Positions 46,182 to 56,567 of a stretch of DNA of 64,000 nt are shown one piece after another. Source of the stretch: Bacteroidota bacterium. Lineage in GTDB: Bacteria; Bacteroidota; Ignavibacteria; Ignavibacteriales; Ignavibacteriaceae. Position 1 is the first letter of the stretch. The number at the start of each line of letters is the position of its first letter. Made by a program: the position numbers and the translations under genes. Below the pieces are notes generated by a model, which did no database searches, was not told the DNA's origin, and saw only the letters and a program-made list of their open reading frames with translations. The DNA is taken from NCBI GenBank assembly GCA_023433685.1, contig JAEYUD010000073.1:3890-67889 (forward strand). Direction: 5' to 3'.

Positions 46182-47558
46182 TTAACCGGTTTGTTTCTTG
46201 TGTGAAAAGTAATTTTTAATATAATTGTATCCAATGGCTGAAAATATCAAGTAGTAAGGTGTGATTGGAAGCTTAAACCTGGCAGAACTTCCCAACACAC
46301 CGGTTACAAGTGTAAAATAAATGATAAAGGAGAGCGGCATAATTAATCCAGGCCAATTTCTGCCTTTTAATAACACATATATTCCGGTTATACCCAGTGA
46401 GTATTGAAGAAGCAACAGAAAGCCCAATATAACGCCCAACATCAAAATCACTGGCGGCTTGTTCTGTACAAAGTCTGATGCCATCCCTATATGCGAATTG
46501 CCATACTTCTCAGGATTCAAAACAGTATTTTTCTCTGCCCCAAGTATTGTTGCAAGGTTATACGTTGAGAGTGACGTGTAAATATTAACACAGCCGGAAA
46601 AATGATTTTGCAGGTACTCAAGAGGGTATTGCTTGATAATATCAATTGCAACATCATTTGCCACTTCTTCGAACTCAAATTGGTTAAGCTGTTTCCCCCC
46701 TGTGATCGCGTTCACTTTTTCAACGAGCAGTTTGTTCGCTTCCGGTTGTGAGTAACCCAACTGATTCATATATACCGATCCGGCATAGATAAACAGGAGG
46801 TTGTAGCCTCCGTTGGCTGTGGGCTTCCACCGCCCTTGCTCAATGTAATTCTTTAATGAAAGAGGTGTTTGAACAAGAAAAACAACAAGACTAAAGATGA
46901 ATAATTTTTTGAACCGGTCGAACGCAGAGCCATTTATAACAAATGGAAGTATGACCAATGGCATCAGAGGAAGATACAGCGCTGCTGACCTTATATAGAC
47001 CAGGCTTCCCGCAAACAAACCGGAAATGATAAGATCTTGTAGCTTTTTACCATCAATAAATCTAATGAAAAAGTAAAGAAACAGCATCATCACGGGTAAA
47101 AAGAGATTTTCTGAATAGAGAAATTGCCCGTAGATGATCTGATGAGGATCAAAAGCCAATAAAACCGAAGCTACAAGGGCGATCTTGTCACCAAACAGAC
47201 GTTTGACGGCATGGTAAAATGCAACAATGGTTATCACGCCCGGAAAAGTATTAAACAAGATAACCAACCATGGTTTTATCCCAAATAGAGAGTATATAAC
47301 GGCGATATAGGCGGGCCATCCGGGCATCCAATATGCCTGCTGCCCATAACCGTTTTCCAGAATTGATACTGCCAGATCATGGTAACTTTTCTGGTCCGAA
47401 ATCAAAATTGCAGAGCTCTCCACATCCGGATTCCATGGCTGAAGTGAAACAAATGCGGCTAAGCGAATTAATATCACGCATAAAATCAGTAATAAAACCG
47501 GATTCTGTTTGAGGCGGTGAAACCGTGTACCAGGGAGAGGAGAAATATTATCTGCCAA
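46182..47558 (-). CDS. GT39/ArnT-like membrane glycosyltransferase (tandem paralogue)
   Basis: 458 residues with the same topology as its neighbour. The two share the pattern ISDQKSYHDLAVSILENG, MPGWPAYIAVIYSLFG and LVASVLLAFDPHQIIYGQFLYSENL, and even the sequence around their periplasmic NGGYNLLFIYAGS. This indicates an ancestral duplication. It is the first gene of the pair and faces a divergent flavoprotein gene across a 148-base gap that probably holds both promoters. Confidence 0.82.
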   Translation of the reverse strand: MADNISPLPGTRFHRLKQNPVLLLILCVILIRLAAFVSLQPWNPDVESSAILISDQKSYHDLAVSILENGYGQQAYWMPGWPAYIAVIYSLFGIKPWLVILFNTFPGVITIVAFYHAVKRLFGDKIALVASVLLAFDPHQIIYGQFLYSENLFLPVMMLFLYFFIRFIDGKKLQDLIISGLFAGSLVYIRSAALYLPLMPLVILPFVINGSAFDRFKKLFIFSLVVFLVQTPLSLKNYIEQGRWKPTANGGYNLLFIYAGSVYMNQLGYSQPEANKLLVEKVNAITGGKQLNQFEFEEVANDVAIDIIKQYPLEYLQNHFSGCVNIYTSLSTYNLATILGAEKNTVLNPEKYGNSHIGMASDFVQNKPPVILMLGVILGFLLLLQYSLGITGIYVLLKGRNWPGLIMPLSFIIYFTLVTGVLGSSARFKLPITPYYLIFSAIGYNYIKNYFSHKKQTG

Positions 47559-47706
47559 TTGATCGTAAACTTAAAAGATTATTTTTGAAATACAAATTCG
47601 CAAAATTTGGGGGAAATTCAAAAATTTGATCTGCCTGTTTTTTATAATGTGACCTGCGTCGCCGGCATAATGCTGTGTGACATTGTCAAAATTTCAAGAG
47701 TTTACG

Positions 47707-48645
47707 ATGATAAACCTGCTTTCGGAACTTTTCAACATTAAATACCCCATAGTCTCCGGCGGGATGGTTTGGGTCTCCGGATGGAGACTTGCCTCCGCGG
47801 TATCTGAGTGCGGTGGGCTCGGTCTCATAGGTGCCGGCTCAATGAAGCCCGAGCTGCTTCGCGAGCATATCAGAAAGTGCCGGGCTGCCACATCAAAGCC
47901 GTTTGGCGTGAACCTTCCGCAACTCAGGGAGGATGCACCTTCGCTGATAGATGTGATGCTCGAGGAAAATATCGATATTGTTTTCACATCCGCCGGGCAT
48001 CCCGGGAAGTACATCGACAGGATCAAGTCAAAAGGTGCCAAAGTTGTTCATGTGGTCGCGAATACCAAACAAGGACTCAAAGCCCAGGAGGTTGGCTGTG
48101 ATGCGGTAGTTGGAGAAGGTGTCGAGGCGGGCGGACACAATGGAGCGGATGAGATCACCACGCTTTGTCTTATTCCTCAATTAGTTGACGCACTGGAAAT
48201 CCCCGTGATCGCGGCAGGTGGAATCGCCGATGGCCGACAGATAGCCGCGTGCATTGCATTGGGTGCCTCTGGGGTTCAGATCGGTACCCTTTTCGCTTCA
48301 TCTGTTGAGTCCTCCGCGAATGAATTTTACAAGAAAATGGTTGTTGAGGCCCCGGACAACGGAACGGTTCTCGGCTTAAAGAAAGTCGGAATGGCCCGCA
48401 TGCTCAAAAATCCATTCACGCAACGGGTTCTTGAAGCAGAAGCCCGTGGTGCCACGAAAGAGGAAATGGATGAGATCCATGGCCGCAAGAGGGAAATGCT
48501 TGGCATCTTCGAAGGCAACTTCGAAGAAGGCATGCTCGAAGCCGGGCAGTCTTCAGGCCTGGTGAAGGAGATAGTACCGGTGGAAATAATCTTTAAAACG
48601 CTACTGAATCAGTACGCAAGCGCAGTTAACACATTACACCAATAA
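47707..48645 (+). CDS. Nitronate monooxygenase-like flavin-dependent oxidoreductase
   Basis: 312 residues from the ATG at 47707; a GTG ten codons upstream is possible but adds residues with no counterpart in the family. TIM-barrel FMN enzyme with YPIVSGGMVWVSGWRLASAVSECGGLG at the N-terminus, GEGVEAGGHNGADEITTLCLIPQLV, and the FMN-phosphate loops IAAGGIADGRQIA and GASGVQIGTLF. Family members oxidise alkyl nitronates or act as 2-nitropropane dioxygenase/FabK-like enoyl reductases. The catalytic base His is in the GGHNG motif. A FabK-type enoyl-ACP reductase role is an alternative. Confidence 0.87.
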   Translation: MINLLSELFNIKYPIVSGGMVWVSGWRLASAVSECGGLGLIGAGSMKPELLREHIRKCRAATSKPFGVNLPQLREDAPSLIDVMLEENIDIVFTSAGHPGKYIDRIKSKGAKVVHVVANTKQGLKAQEVGCDAVVGEGVEAGGHNGADEITTLCLIPQLVDALEIPVIAAGGIADGRQIAACIALGASGVQIGTLFASSVESSANEFYKKMVVEAPDNGTVLGLKKVGMARMLKNPFTQRVLEAEARGATKEEMDEIHGRKREMLGIFEGNFEEGMLEAGQSSGLVKEIVPVEIIFKTLLNQYASAVNTLHQ

Positions 48646-48667
48646 CCCTCTTAAAATTCTTTAAACC

Positions 48668-48699
48668 AAAAAAGGAGGACTGTGAAATCCTCCTTTTTT
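48668..48699. terminator. Bidirectional intrinsic terminator
   Basis: A perfect 12-bp stem AAAAAAGGAGGA/TCCTCCTTTTTT with an 8-base loop lies in the 73 bases between two convergent genes. T runs on both strands suit termination of both the flavoprotein (+) and the M3 peptidase (-) transcripts. Confidence 0.9.
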
Positions 48700-48718
48700 C
48701 AAAAAACAATTCTACCCC

Positions 48719-50824
48719 CTACTCCAACCCTCTGGATTTTAACAGCGCGTCAACCTTTGGTTCACGGCCGCGGAAGAGTTTGTAGTTTTCCATCAGATCT
48801 ACACTTCCGAGGGGTTCGAGGATGTATTTTCTGTAGGCGGAGGCCGTTTTCTGATCAAACAAACCGTGTTCCATGAAGGCTTCGAAGGCATCCGCGTCGA
48901 GAACTGCTGCCCAAAGGTAGCTGTAGTAGCCGGCTTCATATCCCCATGTGGCGATGTGAAGGAAGTTGGTGCTCATGTACCTCGGTAGAAATTCGGGGAT
49001 TATCCCCATGTGCTTCAGCGAGTTTGCCTCAAATTTTGGAACATCCTGCTCCGCGGGATCGGAGAGTGTATGCCAGTCCATGTCAAGTATCGAAGCGGCA
49101 ATGTACTCACCCGTCTCAAATCCCTGGTTGAACTTGCCCGAACGGTTTAGCTTCTCAATCAGCGAATCAGGTATCACCTGCCCGGTCTGAAAGTGTTTCG
49201 CGTACATCCTCAACACTTCAGGCTGAAGCGCCCACTTCTCCATGATCTGCGATGGCATTTCAACAAAATCAGACGGTACAGAGGATGAACCGGGATAAAC
49301 AACTTTGGGTAAAAGGAAGTGCAGCGCGTGTCCAAACTCGTGGAAGAGGGTAAGGGTTTCATCCAGACTTATCAGCGCCGGCTTGTCAGCCGTCGGTTTT
49401 GAAAAATTACCCACATTAACCACTATTGGCGTAATAAAATCGCCATTAATATTCGACTGAAGTCTGAAATTCTCACACCATGCACCATTGTTCTTGCTGT
49501 CACGCGGGTAATAATCGGTGTAAAGAATCCCCACGTGCTTCCCGTCAGCCTCCCTGACTTCAAATGCCTTCACATCAGGATGGTAAACTTCGATATCCGG
49601 TCTGGGCACAAACTGAAGCCCGAACAGCTTTGTGGCGACCTGAAACACACCGTTAACAACATTTTCCAGCTTGAACCAGGGTCTCAGAACAGACTCGTCG
49701 AGGTCATATTTCGCTTTTTTCACTTTCGCGGCGTAAAACCACCAGTCCCAAGGCTCGATCTTGATTTTATTGCCTTCTTTATCCGCTATGGCCTGCATAT
49801 CGGCAACCTCTTCCTGAGCTTTCTTAAGAGTTGGTTTCCAGACATCATACAGAAATTTATATGCTTTTTCTGGGGTTTTCGCCATCTTTTTCTCGAGAAC
49901 AAAATCAGCATAGGTTTTATAACCGAGCAACTGAGCCTTCTGAACCCTGAGCGAAACTATCTTCGCGAGCACCTTCTTGTTGTCAAGCTCATCATTGTTG
50001 TTGCCGCGGTTCATATATGCTTTATACATCTTTTCGCGGAGAGCACGGTTCTGTGAGAGCTCCAGGAAAGGCAGAAGTGTCGGCTTGTCGATCGTAAACA
50101 GCCACTTCCCATTCAGTCCTGCTTCTTCAGCTTTCGCGGCGGCAGCGGATATCATATCTTGCGTCAACCCGGCGAGATCAGCCTTGTTTTCCACAACAAG
50201 TTTGAACTTCGAATTCTCTTTCCTCACATTGTCGCCGAAGAGAACGTTCAACTTGGAGAGCTCCTCATTTATAGCACGGAGTTTCTCCTTCTCTTTTTCG
50301 TTCAGGTTGGCGCCACCTCTAACGAAATCGAGGTAGTAATTGGTCAAAAGTATCTGCTGTTCGGTGGTCAGATTTTCTTTGGCTCTGTTGTCATAGACGG
50401 TTTTAATTCTCTTGAACAGGCCTTCATTCAGGTAGATATCGTCCCTGTGGCGGGCGTTCATCAAAGCCACTTTTTCAGATACCGCCTGCATTTCATCATT
50501 GGTAATCGTCTGCACTAAGTTCATGAACACCCGGTCAACCTTCGTTAGAAGCGAGCCTGTAAGCTCCAGTGCTTCGATCGTGTTCTTAAAGTTCGGCACT
50601 TCACGACCGGCTACAATTCTCTCGATCTCGGCCTTCTGTTCTTTTATCCCCTCTTCGTAAGCCGGGAGGAAGTGTTCCAGTTTAATGAGGCTGAAAGGAG
50701 GTGTCCCAAACGGGGTTTTCCACTCTATGAAGAATGGATTTGATGAGTTTGCGGTTTTGTTTTGTGCAATATCTGTCTGTGACATCAGGGCAAATACCAG
50801 TATGATTAATGATAATTTTTTCAT
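48719..50824 (-). CDS. M3 family metallopeptidase (peptidyl-dipeptidase Dcp/oligopeptidase type)
   Basis: 701 residues from the ATG at 50824, which gives the signal peptide MKKLSLIILVFALMSQTDIA; an in-frame GTG four codons earlier is possible. The zinc motif HEFGHALH (HExxH) stands near residue 475, with the downstream Glu ligand region about 25-30 residues later. NPFFIEWKTPFGTPPF near the N-terminus and PRDSKNNGAWCENFR are typical of Dcp-type enzymes. It probably degrades short peptides in the periplasm. It is divergent from the restriction operon. Confidence 0.92.
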   Translation of the reverse strand: MKKLSLIILVFALMSQTDIAQNKTANSSNPFFIEWKTPFGTPPFSLIKLEHFLPAYEEGIKEQKAEIERIVAGREVPNFKNTIEALELTGSLLTKVDRVFMNLVQTITNDEMQAVSEKVALMNARHRDDIYLNEGLFKRIKTVYDNRAKENLTTEQQILLTNYYLDFVRGGANLNEKEKEKLRAINEELSKLNVLFGDNVRKENSKFKLVVENKADLAGLTQDMISAAAAKAEEAGLNGKWLFTIDKPTLLPFLELSQNRALREKMYKAYMNRGNNNDELDNKKVLAKIVSLRVQKAQLLGYKTYADFVLEKKMAKTPEKAYKFLYDVWKPTLKKAQEEVADMQAIADKEGNKIKIEPWDWWFYAAKVKKAKYDLDESVLRPWFKLENVVNGVFQVATKLFGLQFVPRPDIEVYHPDVKAFEVREADGKHVGILYTDYYPRDSKNNGAWCENFRLQSNINGDFITPIVVNVGNFSKPTADKPALISLDETLTLFHEFGHALHFLLPKVVYPGSSSVPSDFVEMPSQIMEKWALQPEVLRMYAKHFQTGQVIPDSLIEKLNRSGKFNQGFETGEYIAASILDMDWHTLSDPAEQDVPKFEANSLKHMGIIPEFLPRYMSTNFLHIATWGYEAGYYSYLWAAVLDADAFEAFMEHGLFDQKTASAYRKYILEPLGSVDLMENYKLFRGREPKVDALLKSRGLE

Positions 50825-50989
50825 TGTGCGGTCCACTCAAAACGATTGGCTGAAAAGTAATTCCTTGAAACGAAATATACCCAAATTGAGTGAAGTGTTC
50901 TCTCACCAAACCGATACAGAGGATGGGTAGTATACAAATATTCCAATATTATTCATAAATTGCATCATTCTAAAATATCGAATTTTAAT

Positions 50990-53800
50990 ATGAATGAAGC
51001 CAAGACCCGTCAGGAGATTATTGACCTGCGGCTTGCCAAAGCAGGCTGGGATGTAAAGAACCCTTCTCAGGTTAAATCCGAGATGGGTATAAAGTATGAA
51101 AAGTTCGATTCCGTTTCTGAACCGGAGCATACATATGATGGGCAACAATATGCCGATTATGCCCTCCTCGGTGATGATGGGTATCCTCTGGCGGTGGTAG
51201 AAGCCAAGAAATCCTCCCGTGACGCAAGAATTGGCCAGGAACAGGCAAAACAATACGCGAAAAACATACAGGCTCAATTAAATTGCAAACTCCCGTTCGT
51301 TTTCTACACCAACGGTCATGATATCTATTTCTGGGATACAGAAAAATACCCCCCTCGCAAAGTTTATGGATTCCCTACAAAAAAAGACCTTGAAAGGTTA
51401 ATGTTCCTGCGCGAACACGAAAAACCTCTCTCCAAAGAACTTATCAACAGTGACATTAGTGGCAGACCATATCAAATTGAGGCGATCCGCTCCGTTTTTG
51501 AAGGTATCGACCATGCGAAAAGGAAATTCCTTCTGGTTATGGCAACTGGTACCGGAAAAACCCGCACCTGCGTCTCGATGATCGATGTGCTGATGAGAAC
51601 AAACCGGGTTCAGAGGGTTTTGTTCCTCGTTGATAGAATCGCCCTGCGAAATCAGGCTCTTGATGCCTTCAAGGAGTATTTGCCAAGCGCGCCTCTTTGG
51701 CCCCAACGCGACGAAACCAAATTTGCCACGAACCGCCGGGTTTATGTTACAACATACCAGACAATGCTGAATATTATTGAAGATGAAGAGCTGAGGTTAA
51801 GCCCCCACTTTTTTGATCTGGTGGTCGCAGACGAAAGTCACAGGTCGATCTACAATGTTTACAAAAACATATTCGACTATTTTGACGCGCTTCAGGTTGG
51901 TTTAACAGCCACCCCCAAGGATGCCCTCGAACGGAATACATTTAAGTTGTTCGAGTGCGAAGACGGACTCCCGACCTTCGCGTATTCGTATGAAGAGGCG
52001 TTAAAAAACAATCCTCCCTATCTCTGCGATTTTGAGGTCCTGAAAATCAGAACAAAGTTTTTAGAGCTGGGGATAAATAAAGGGACACTTTCGGGTGAGG
52101 ATCTAAAACGGTTAGCTACAGAAGGGAAAAACCCTGATGAAATAAATTACGCGAACACCGATATTGAGAAGAATGTCACAAATCTTGACACCAACACCCT
52201 GATCGTCAGGGAGTTTATGCAAGAGTGCATAAAGGATGAAGTTGGAAATCTCCCCGGGAAAACGATATTTTTTGCAATGACCATTGCTCATGCCCAAAGA
52301 CTTAAGGAAGTTTTTGACAAACTGTTCCCTCAACATAAAGGTGAAATCGCGAAAGTAATTGTATCCGAAGACCCCAAGGCTTACGGCAAAGGTGGGTTGC
52401 TCGATCAGTTTGTGAATAAAAACTTCCCCCGCATCGCTATCAGTGTAGATATGCTCGATACAGGTCTTGATGTCAGGGAGTTGGTTAATCTTGTATTTGC
52501 CAAACCTGTCTTTTCTTATACAAAATTTTGGCAGATGATCGGACGGGGAACCCGCTTGCTTGAACCAAAAAAAATTAAACCCTGGTGCAAAACAAAAGAG
52601 AAGTTTTTGATCATCGACTGCTGGGGGAACTTTGACTATTTTAAGATGCAGCCAGGAGGGAAAACCGAGAATCAATCCGTCCCTTTGCCCGTCAGATTGT
52701 TCTTAACCCGTTTGCAAAAATTATTATTGGCGCGGTCATTAAAAAAGACCCTCATCGTCGAAGATTGCATAACAAAGTTAAAAGCTGAAATCGCCTTACT
52801 GCCTCAAAATAATGTGGTTATCCTCGAAGCAAAATCCAAACTTGACAAGATCGACGATAATTACTGGTCGGATCTGACGAAAGATAAAACGGAGTTCCTT
52901 CAGAAAGAAATAGCCCCTCTTATGCGTACCCGTTCGGGTGAAGATTATGATGCCATGTATTTTGAATTGAAGGTACTGAAATATTCGATCGTCAAAATTG
53001 ATGAATTGCAGGATAAAAAATTAAGGGAAGTGTTGCTTTCCGGGGCGGAAGAAGCAATAATCGAAATGGTCGCCGATCTTCCATTGAATGTAAATGTGGT
53101 CGCCAAACAGAAGGATTTGATCAATTCTGTAATGACGGGTAATTATCTGCAAAAAGCAGGGGAGCCGGAACTAAATATCCTGATCGATAAATTGGGTCCT
53201 CTGATGAAATTTCGAGACCCTCTAAAACAAAATCAAATTTCTCTCGATCTGCAGGATGTCATACATGAAAAAGGCTACATTAAATTTGGTCCCGAACACG
53301 AAAGAATCACAGTTCAAAAATATCGTGAACGGGTTGAGGCTCTTATTAAAAACCTTGAACAGAAAAATGTCGTACTTCGCAAAATCAAGGCGGGTGAAAG
53401 CATAACCGAAGAAGAGATTAATCAACTCGCGGCTACACTTCAAGCAAATGACCCGTATCCCACGGAGGAAAATTTACAAAAGGCTTACGAAGCAAGAAAA
53501 GTCAAGTTTCTCGACCTGATCAAATATATCTTGGGGGTTAGTGGATTGGTAACATTCCCGGAAAAGGTTACGACCGCGTTTGACGGGTTCATTGCCGAAC
53601 ACAATAATTTGACTACGAAACAGCTCCAATTTATTCAGACTCTTCAATCATTTATTATTGAAAATGGGGAGTTGTCTAAAAAGGATCTGGTCTCGGAGCC
53701 ATTCACAAAATTCCACAACAACGGCTTCCTGGGGCTGTTTGACCATCAATTACAACAAGAAATATTACAATTAACCGACAGAATTTTAAACTATGCTTAA
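50990..53800 (+). CDS. hsdR: Type I restriction endonuclease subunit R
   Basis: 936 residues from ATG 50990; an upstream in-frame start adds 10 residues. The N-terminal nuclease domain has the PD-(D/E)XK core (Asp56, then Glu71-Ala-Lys73 in VVEAKKS). The SF2 translocase has Walker A ATGTGKT (185-191), DESH (281-284), GLTATP and the motif VI QMIGRGTRL. The C-terminal helical part (about 600-936) binds the methylase. HsdR translocates and cleaves unmodified DNA. It overlaps hsdM by 8 bases; all catalytic motifs look intact. Confidence 0.96.
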   Translation: MNEAKTRQEIIDLRLAKAGWDVKNPSQVKSEMGIKYEKFDSVSEPEHTYDGQQYADYALLGDDGYPLAVVEAKKSSRDARIGQEQAKQYAKNIQAQLNCKLPFVFYTNGHDIYFWDTEKYPPRKVYGFPTKKDLERLMFLREHEKPLSKELINSDISGRPYQIEAIRSVFEGIDHAKRKFLLVMATGTGKTRTCVSMIDVLMRTNRVQRVLFLVDRIALRNQALDAFKEYLPSAPLWPQRDETKFATNRRVYVTTYQTMLNIIEDEELRLSPHFFDLVVADESHRSIYNVYKNIFDYFDALQVGLTATPKDALERNTFKLFECEDGLPTFAYSYEEALKNNPPYLCDFEVLKIRTKFLELGINKGTLSGEDLKRLATEGKNPDEINYANTDIEKNVTNLDTNTLIVREFMQECIKDEVGNLPGKTIFFAMTIAHAQRLKEVFDKLFPQHKGEIAKVIVSEDPKAYGKGGLLDQFVNKNFPRIAISVDMLDTGLDVRELVNLVFAKPVFSYTKFWQMIGRGTRLLEPKKIKPWCKTKEKFLIIDCWGNFDYFKMQPGGKTENQSVPLPVRLFLTRLQKLLLARSLKKTLIVEDCITKLKAEIALLPQNNVVILEAKSKLDKIDDNYWSDLTKDKTEFLQKEIAPLMRTRSGEDYDAMYFELKVLKYSIVKIDELQDKKLREVLLSGAEEAIIEMVADLPLNVNVVAKQKDLINSVMTGNYLQKAGEPELNILIDKLGPLMKFRDPLKQNQISLDLQDVIHEKGYIKFGPEHERITVQKYRERVEALIKNLEQKNVVLRKIKAGESITEEEINQLAATLQANDPYPTEENLQKAYEARKVKFLDLIKYILGVSGLVTFPEKVTTAFDGFIAEHNNLTTKQLQFIQTLQSFIIENGELSKKDLVSEPFTKFHNNGFLGLFDHQLQQEILQLTDRILNYA

Positions 53801-55310
53801 CCAGACTCTAAAATCTTCTATCAATAATTTATGGGATAAATTCTGGAGCGGGGGAATTGCAAATCCTCTCACTGCAATTGAACAAATTTCGTATCTGCTG
53901 TTTATGAAACGCTTAGACGAGCTTGATATTAAAAAGAAACAGGATTCAGATTTTACGGGAGAATCTTATCAATCTCTTTTTGAAGGAGAAAAAGAGGTCC
54001 TGAGGTGGAGCCATTTTAGACATATGGAGGGGGGAGAAATGCGAGACCATATTCAGAATAGTGTCTTTCCCTTCCTTAAAAAATTAGGAAAAGATGATTC
54101 TCCTTTTGCAAAACACATGACCAATGCTGTTTTTATCATATCGAAGCCCTCTCTCCTGGTTGAAGCTGTATCAATTATCGATGAAATTTTTGAAGAGATT
54201 TTAAAACAACAGTTGGAAGGGCAGGGTTTTCAGGATACTCAGGGCGACCTCTACGAGTTTTTACTCTCCGAGATCACTACCGCGGGTAAGCTTGGTCAGT
54301 TCAGAACCCCAAGACATATAATTCAACTTATGTGTGAGCTGGTAAACCCAAAGTTGGGCGATACCATATGTGACCCCGCGGCAGGAACAGCCGGCTTTTT
54401 ATTGGGTGCATATCAACATATCATCACACAATTTACGAGTGAGCAAAATCGACAGGTTGACGAAAACGGATTGGCGCGCGGTCTGCTTGGCGACAAACTC
54501 ACGGATGAAAGACAGTGGAATCATCTAAAGGAGAAGACTTTTTACGGTTATGATACCGATGAAAGCATGGTTCGCATTGCACTGATGAATCTGATGATGC
54601 ATGGCATCTCAAACCCAAATATTGAACAGAAGGACACACTCTCCAAATACTATAATGAGGACGGGATCTACGATGTGATCATGGCAAATCCCCCGTTCAA
54701 GGGGAGCATCGACAAGGGGGATATCAACGAGTCTCTATCGCTGCAAACCACAAAAACCGAATTGTTGTTTTTGGACCGGATCATCCATTCCTTAAAAATT
54801 GGCGGAAGGGCAGGGGTTATTGTCCCTGACGGAGTTTTATTCGGTTCGAGCAACGCCCATAAACAGGCGAGAAAAATGCTCCTTGATGATTGTGAACTTC
54901 AGGGGATCATTTCGATGCCGAGTGGAATATTCAAACCTTATGCCGGGGTTAGTACCGCCATTCTGGTTTTTGTTAAAGGAGGTGTAACCGAAAAAGTCTG
55001 GTTTTATGATATGCAGGCCGATGGCTACAGCCTCGACGACAAGCGGAATAAAATCGATGCCAACGATCTGAGCGACATCGTTGCCAAATGGAACAAAAGA
55101 ACTGAACAGACCGAAAATGACAGAGGCAGCAAATTCTTCTTCGTTGAAAAATCAGAAATTGAAAATAACGACCTCGATTTAAGTATCAACCGGTACAAAG
55201 TTACAGAATATAAAGAGGTTGTTTATGAAGACCCGGCGGTGATTTTGGCTAAAATTGAGGCTCTTGAGAATGAGATCGTTCTGGGGATCAATGAGTTGAA
55301 GGGGTTATGA
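53793..55310 (+). CDS. hsdM: Type I DNA methyltransferase subunit M
   Basis: 505 residues. An N-terminal helical domain (about 1-150, NNLWDKFWSGGIANPLTAIEQISYLLFMKRLDE) is followed by the gamma-class N6-adenine methylase core. The SAM motif is DPAAGTAGF (194-202) and the catalytic motif is NPPF (299-302). QFRTPRHIIQLM precedes motif I as in other HsdM. It protects host DNA by adenine methylation and is needed for restriction. It overlaps hsdR by 8 and hsdS by 4 bases (ATGA). Confidence 0.97.
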   Translation: MLNQTLKSSINNLWDKFWSGGIANPLTAIEQISYLLFMKRLDELDIKKKQDSDFTGESYQSLFEGEKEVLRWSHFRHMEGGEMRDHIQNSVFPFLKKLGKDDSPFAKHMTNAVFIISKPSLLVEAVSIIDEIFEEILKQQLEGQGFQDTQGDLYEFLLSEITTAGKLGQFRTPRHIIQLMCELVNPKLGDTICDPAAGTAGFLLGAYQHIITQFTSEQNRQVDENGLARGLLGDKLTDERQWNHLKEKTFYGYDTDESMVRIALMNLMMHGISNPNIEQKDTLSKYYNEDGIYDVIMANPPFKGSIDKGDINESLSLQTTKTELLFLDRIIHSLKIGGRAGVIVPDGVLFGSSNAHKQARKMLLDDCELQGIISMPSGIFKPYAGVSTAILVFVKGGVTEKVWFYDMQADGYSLDDKRNKIDANDLSDIVAKWNKRTEQTENDRGSKFFFVEKSEIENNDLDLSINRYKVTEYKEVVYEDPAVILAKIEALENEIVLGINELKGL

Positions 55311-56485
55311 GATCGGAAAGCCCACTAATAAAAATAGGCGATACTTGTAAAGTGTTTAGCGGAGGAACGCCTCGCCGGGGTATTGAAGGATATTATGGTG
55401 GGGACATCCCGTGGGCAAAAATTGGGGATATTGATACTGCCGAAGGCGGTTATCTTTTCACGACTAAAGAATCAATAACCCAAGAGGGTCTTAAATCCAT
55501 CAATAACAAAATATTTAAACAGGATACAATCTTTTTAGCACTTTACGGCTCTGTTGGTAAGACTGCGATTGCTGGAAGAGAGATGTCAACAAATCAAGCA
55601 ATTTTGGGTCTCATTCCGAAAAACCCGGAAGTCCTATACTTTAAGTATTTAAAGTACTGGCTAGAGTTTTCAAAATCTGAACTTATCGGATTAGCACGAG
55701 GAGTGGCTCTTCAAAATATATCTGCAACGATCGTGAAAGAATACCCGATTCCCCTCCCCCCAATCGAAGAACAGCACCGCATCGTAAAAATTCTTGATCT
55801 GGCACAATCGCTCATTGAAAAACGGAAACAGGCACTTGCGTATTTGGATGATTATGTTAATTCGATTTTCTTTAGCATGTTTATAAATAATTCGGATGAG
55901 AAAAATATTCCATTGGTAAGCTTAGAAAAGTTAGCTCTTAAAATTACTGATGGTGTTCATGCTAAACCAAAATATACAGAAACTGGGATTCCTTTTATTT
56001 CAGTAAAAAATATCACGACCACAAAACTTTTATTCGATGATTGTAAGTTCATTTCAGTAGCTGATCACCAAATTTTTACCAAGCGTTGTAAAGCTGAATT
56101 TAACGATATCTTATATACTAAGGTTGGAGCAACATATGGGAGGGCTTGCATAGTTGATACAAAAAACGAATTTAGTTTATATGTAAGCGTATCCTTAATA
56201 AAACCAAATAAAGATTTAATAGACCCAGCATATCTTAAAGCAGTTCTAAATAGTAGTTTTGTGAAGAGACAAGCTGATAAATCAGTAAAGGGTGCAGGCG
56301 TACCAGATTTGCACTTGGTTGAAATTAAAAAATTTACAATTCCACTACCTCCCATGCAACTTCAGCAAAAGTTTGGGAAATTAATTTTCGGAGTTGATTC
56401 ACTTAAACAAAAAATGCAATCCCAATTAAAAGAACTGGAAGACAATTTTCAGGCAGAGTTGCAGAGGGCGTTTAGGCAAGATTAA
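55307..56485 (+). CDS. hsdS: Type I restriction specificity subunit S
   Basis: 392 residues with two target-recognition domains. Each domain ends in a conserved helix-forming segment: PLPPIEEQHRIVKILDLAQSLIEKRKQAL after the first (about 145-180), and PLPPMQLQQKFGKLIFGVDSLKQKM after the second (about 342-370). TRD1 begins VFSGGTPRRGIEGYYGGDIPW and TRD2 begins KITDGVHAKPKYTETGIPFISVKNI. The protein defines a bipartite recognition sequence, which cannot be read off the sequence. Its DNA is more AT-rich than that of hsdR. Both TRDs appear complete. Confidence 0.95.
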   Translation: MRSESPLIKIGDTCKVFSGGTPRRGIEGYYGGDIPWAKIGDIDTAEGGYLFTTKESITQEGLKSINNKIFKQDTIFLALYGSVGKTAIAGREMSTNQAILGLIPKNPEVLYFKYLKYWLEFSKSELIGLARGVALQNISATIVKEYPIPLPPIEEQHRIVKILDLAQSLIEKRKQALAYLDDYVNSIFFSMFINNSDEKNIPLVSLEKLALKITDGVHAKPKYTETGIPFISVKNITTTKLLFDDCKFISVADHQIFTKRCKAEFNDILYTKVGATYGRACIVDTKNEFSLYVSVSLIKPNKDLIDPAYLKAVLNSSFVKRQADKSVKGAGVPDLHLVEIKKFTIPLPPMQLQQKFGKLIFGVDSLKQKMQSQLKELEDNFQAELQRAFRQD

Positions 56486-56567
56486 TTTGCAAGAAATATA
56501 AAAGGTTCATTTAAACTTTGTTCTTACACTAAGAATATTTCAAATATTTAATGTTAGGTGAAGTAAT

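Noticed and set aside
49535..50056. 173-codon plus-strand open frame opposite the M3 peptidase
   Set aside because: It is a shadow of a strongly conserved gene on the other strand.
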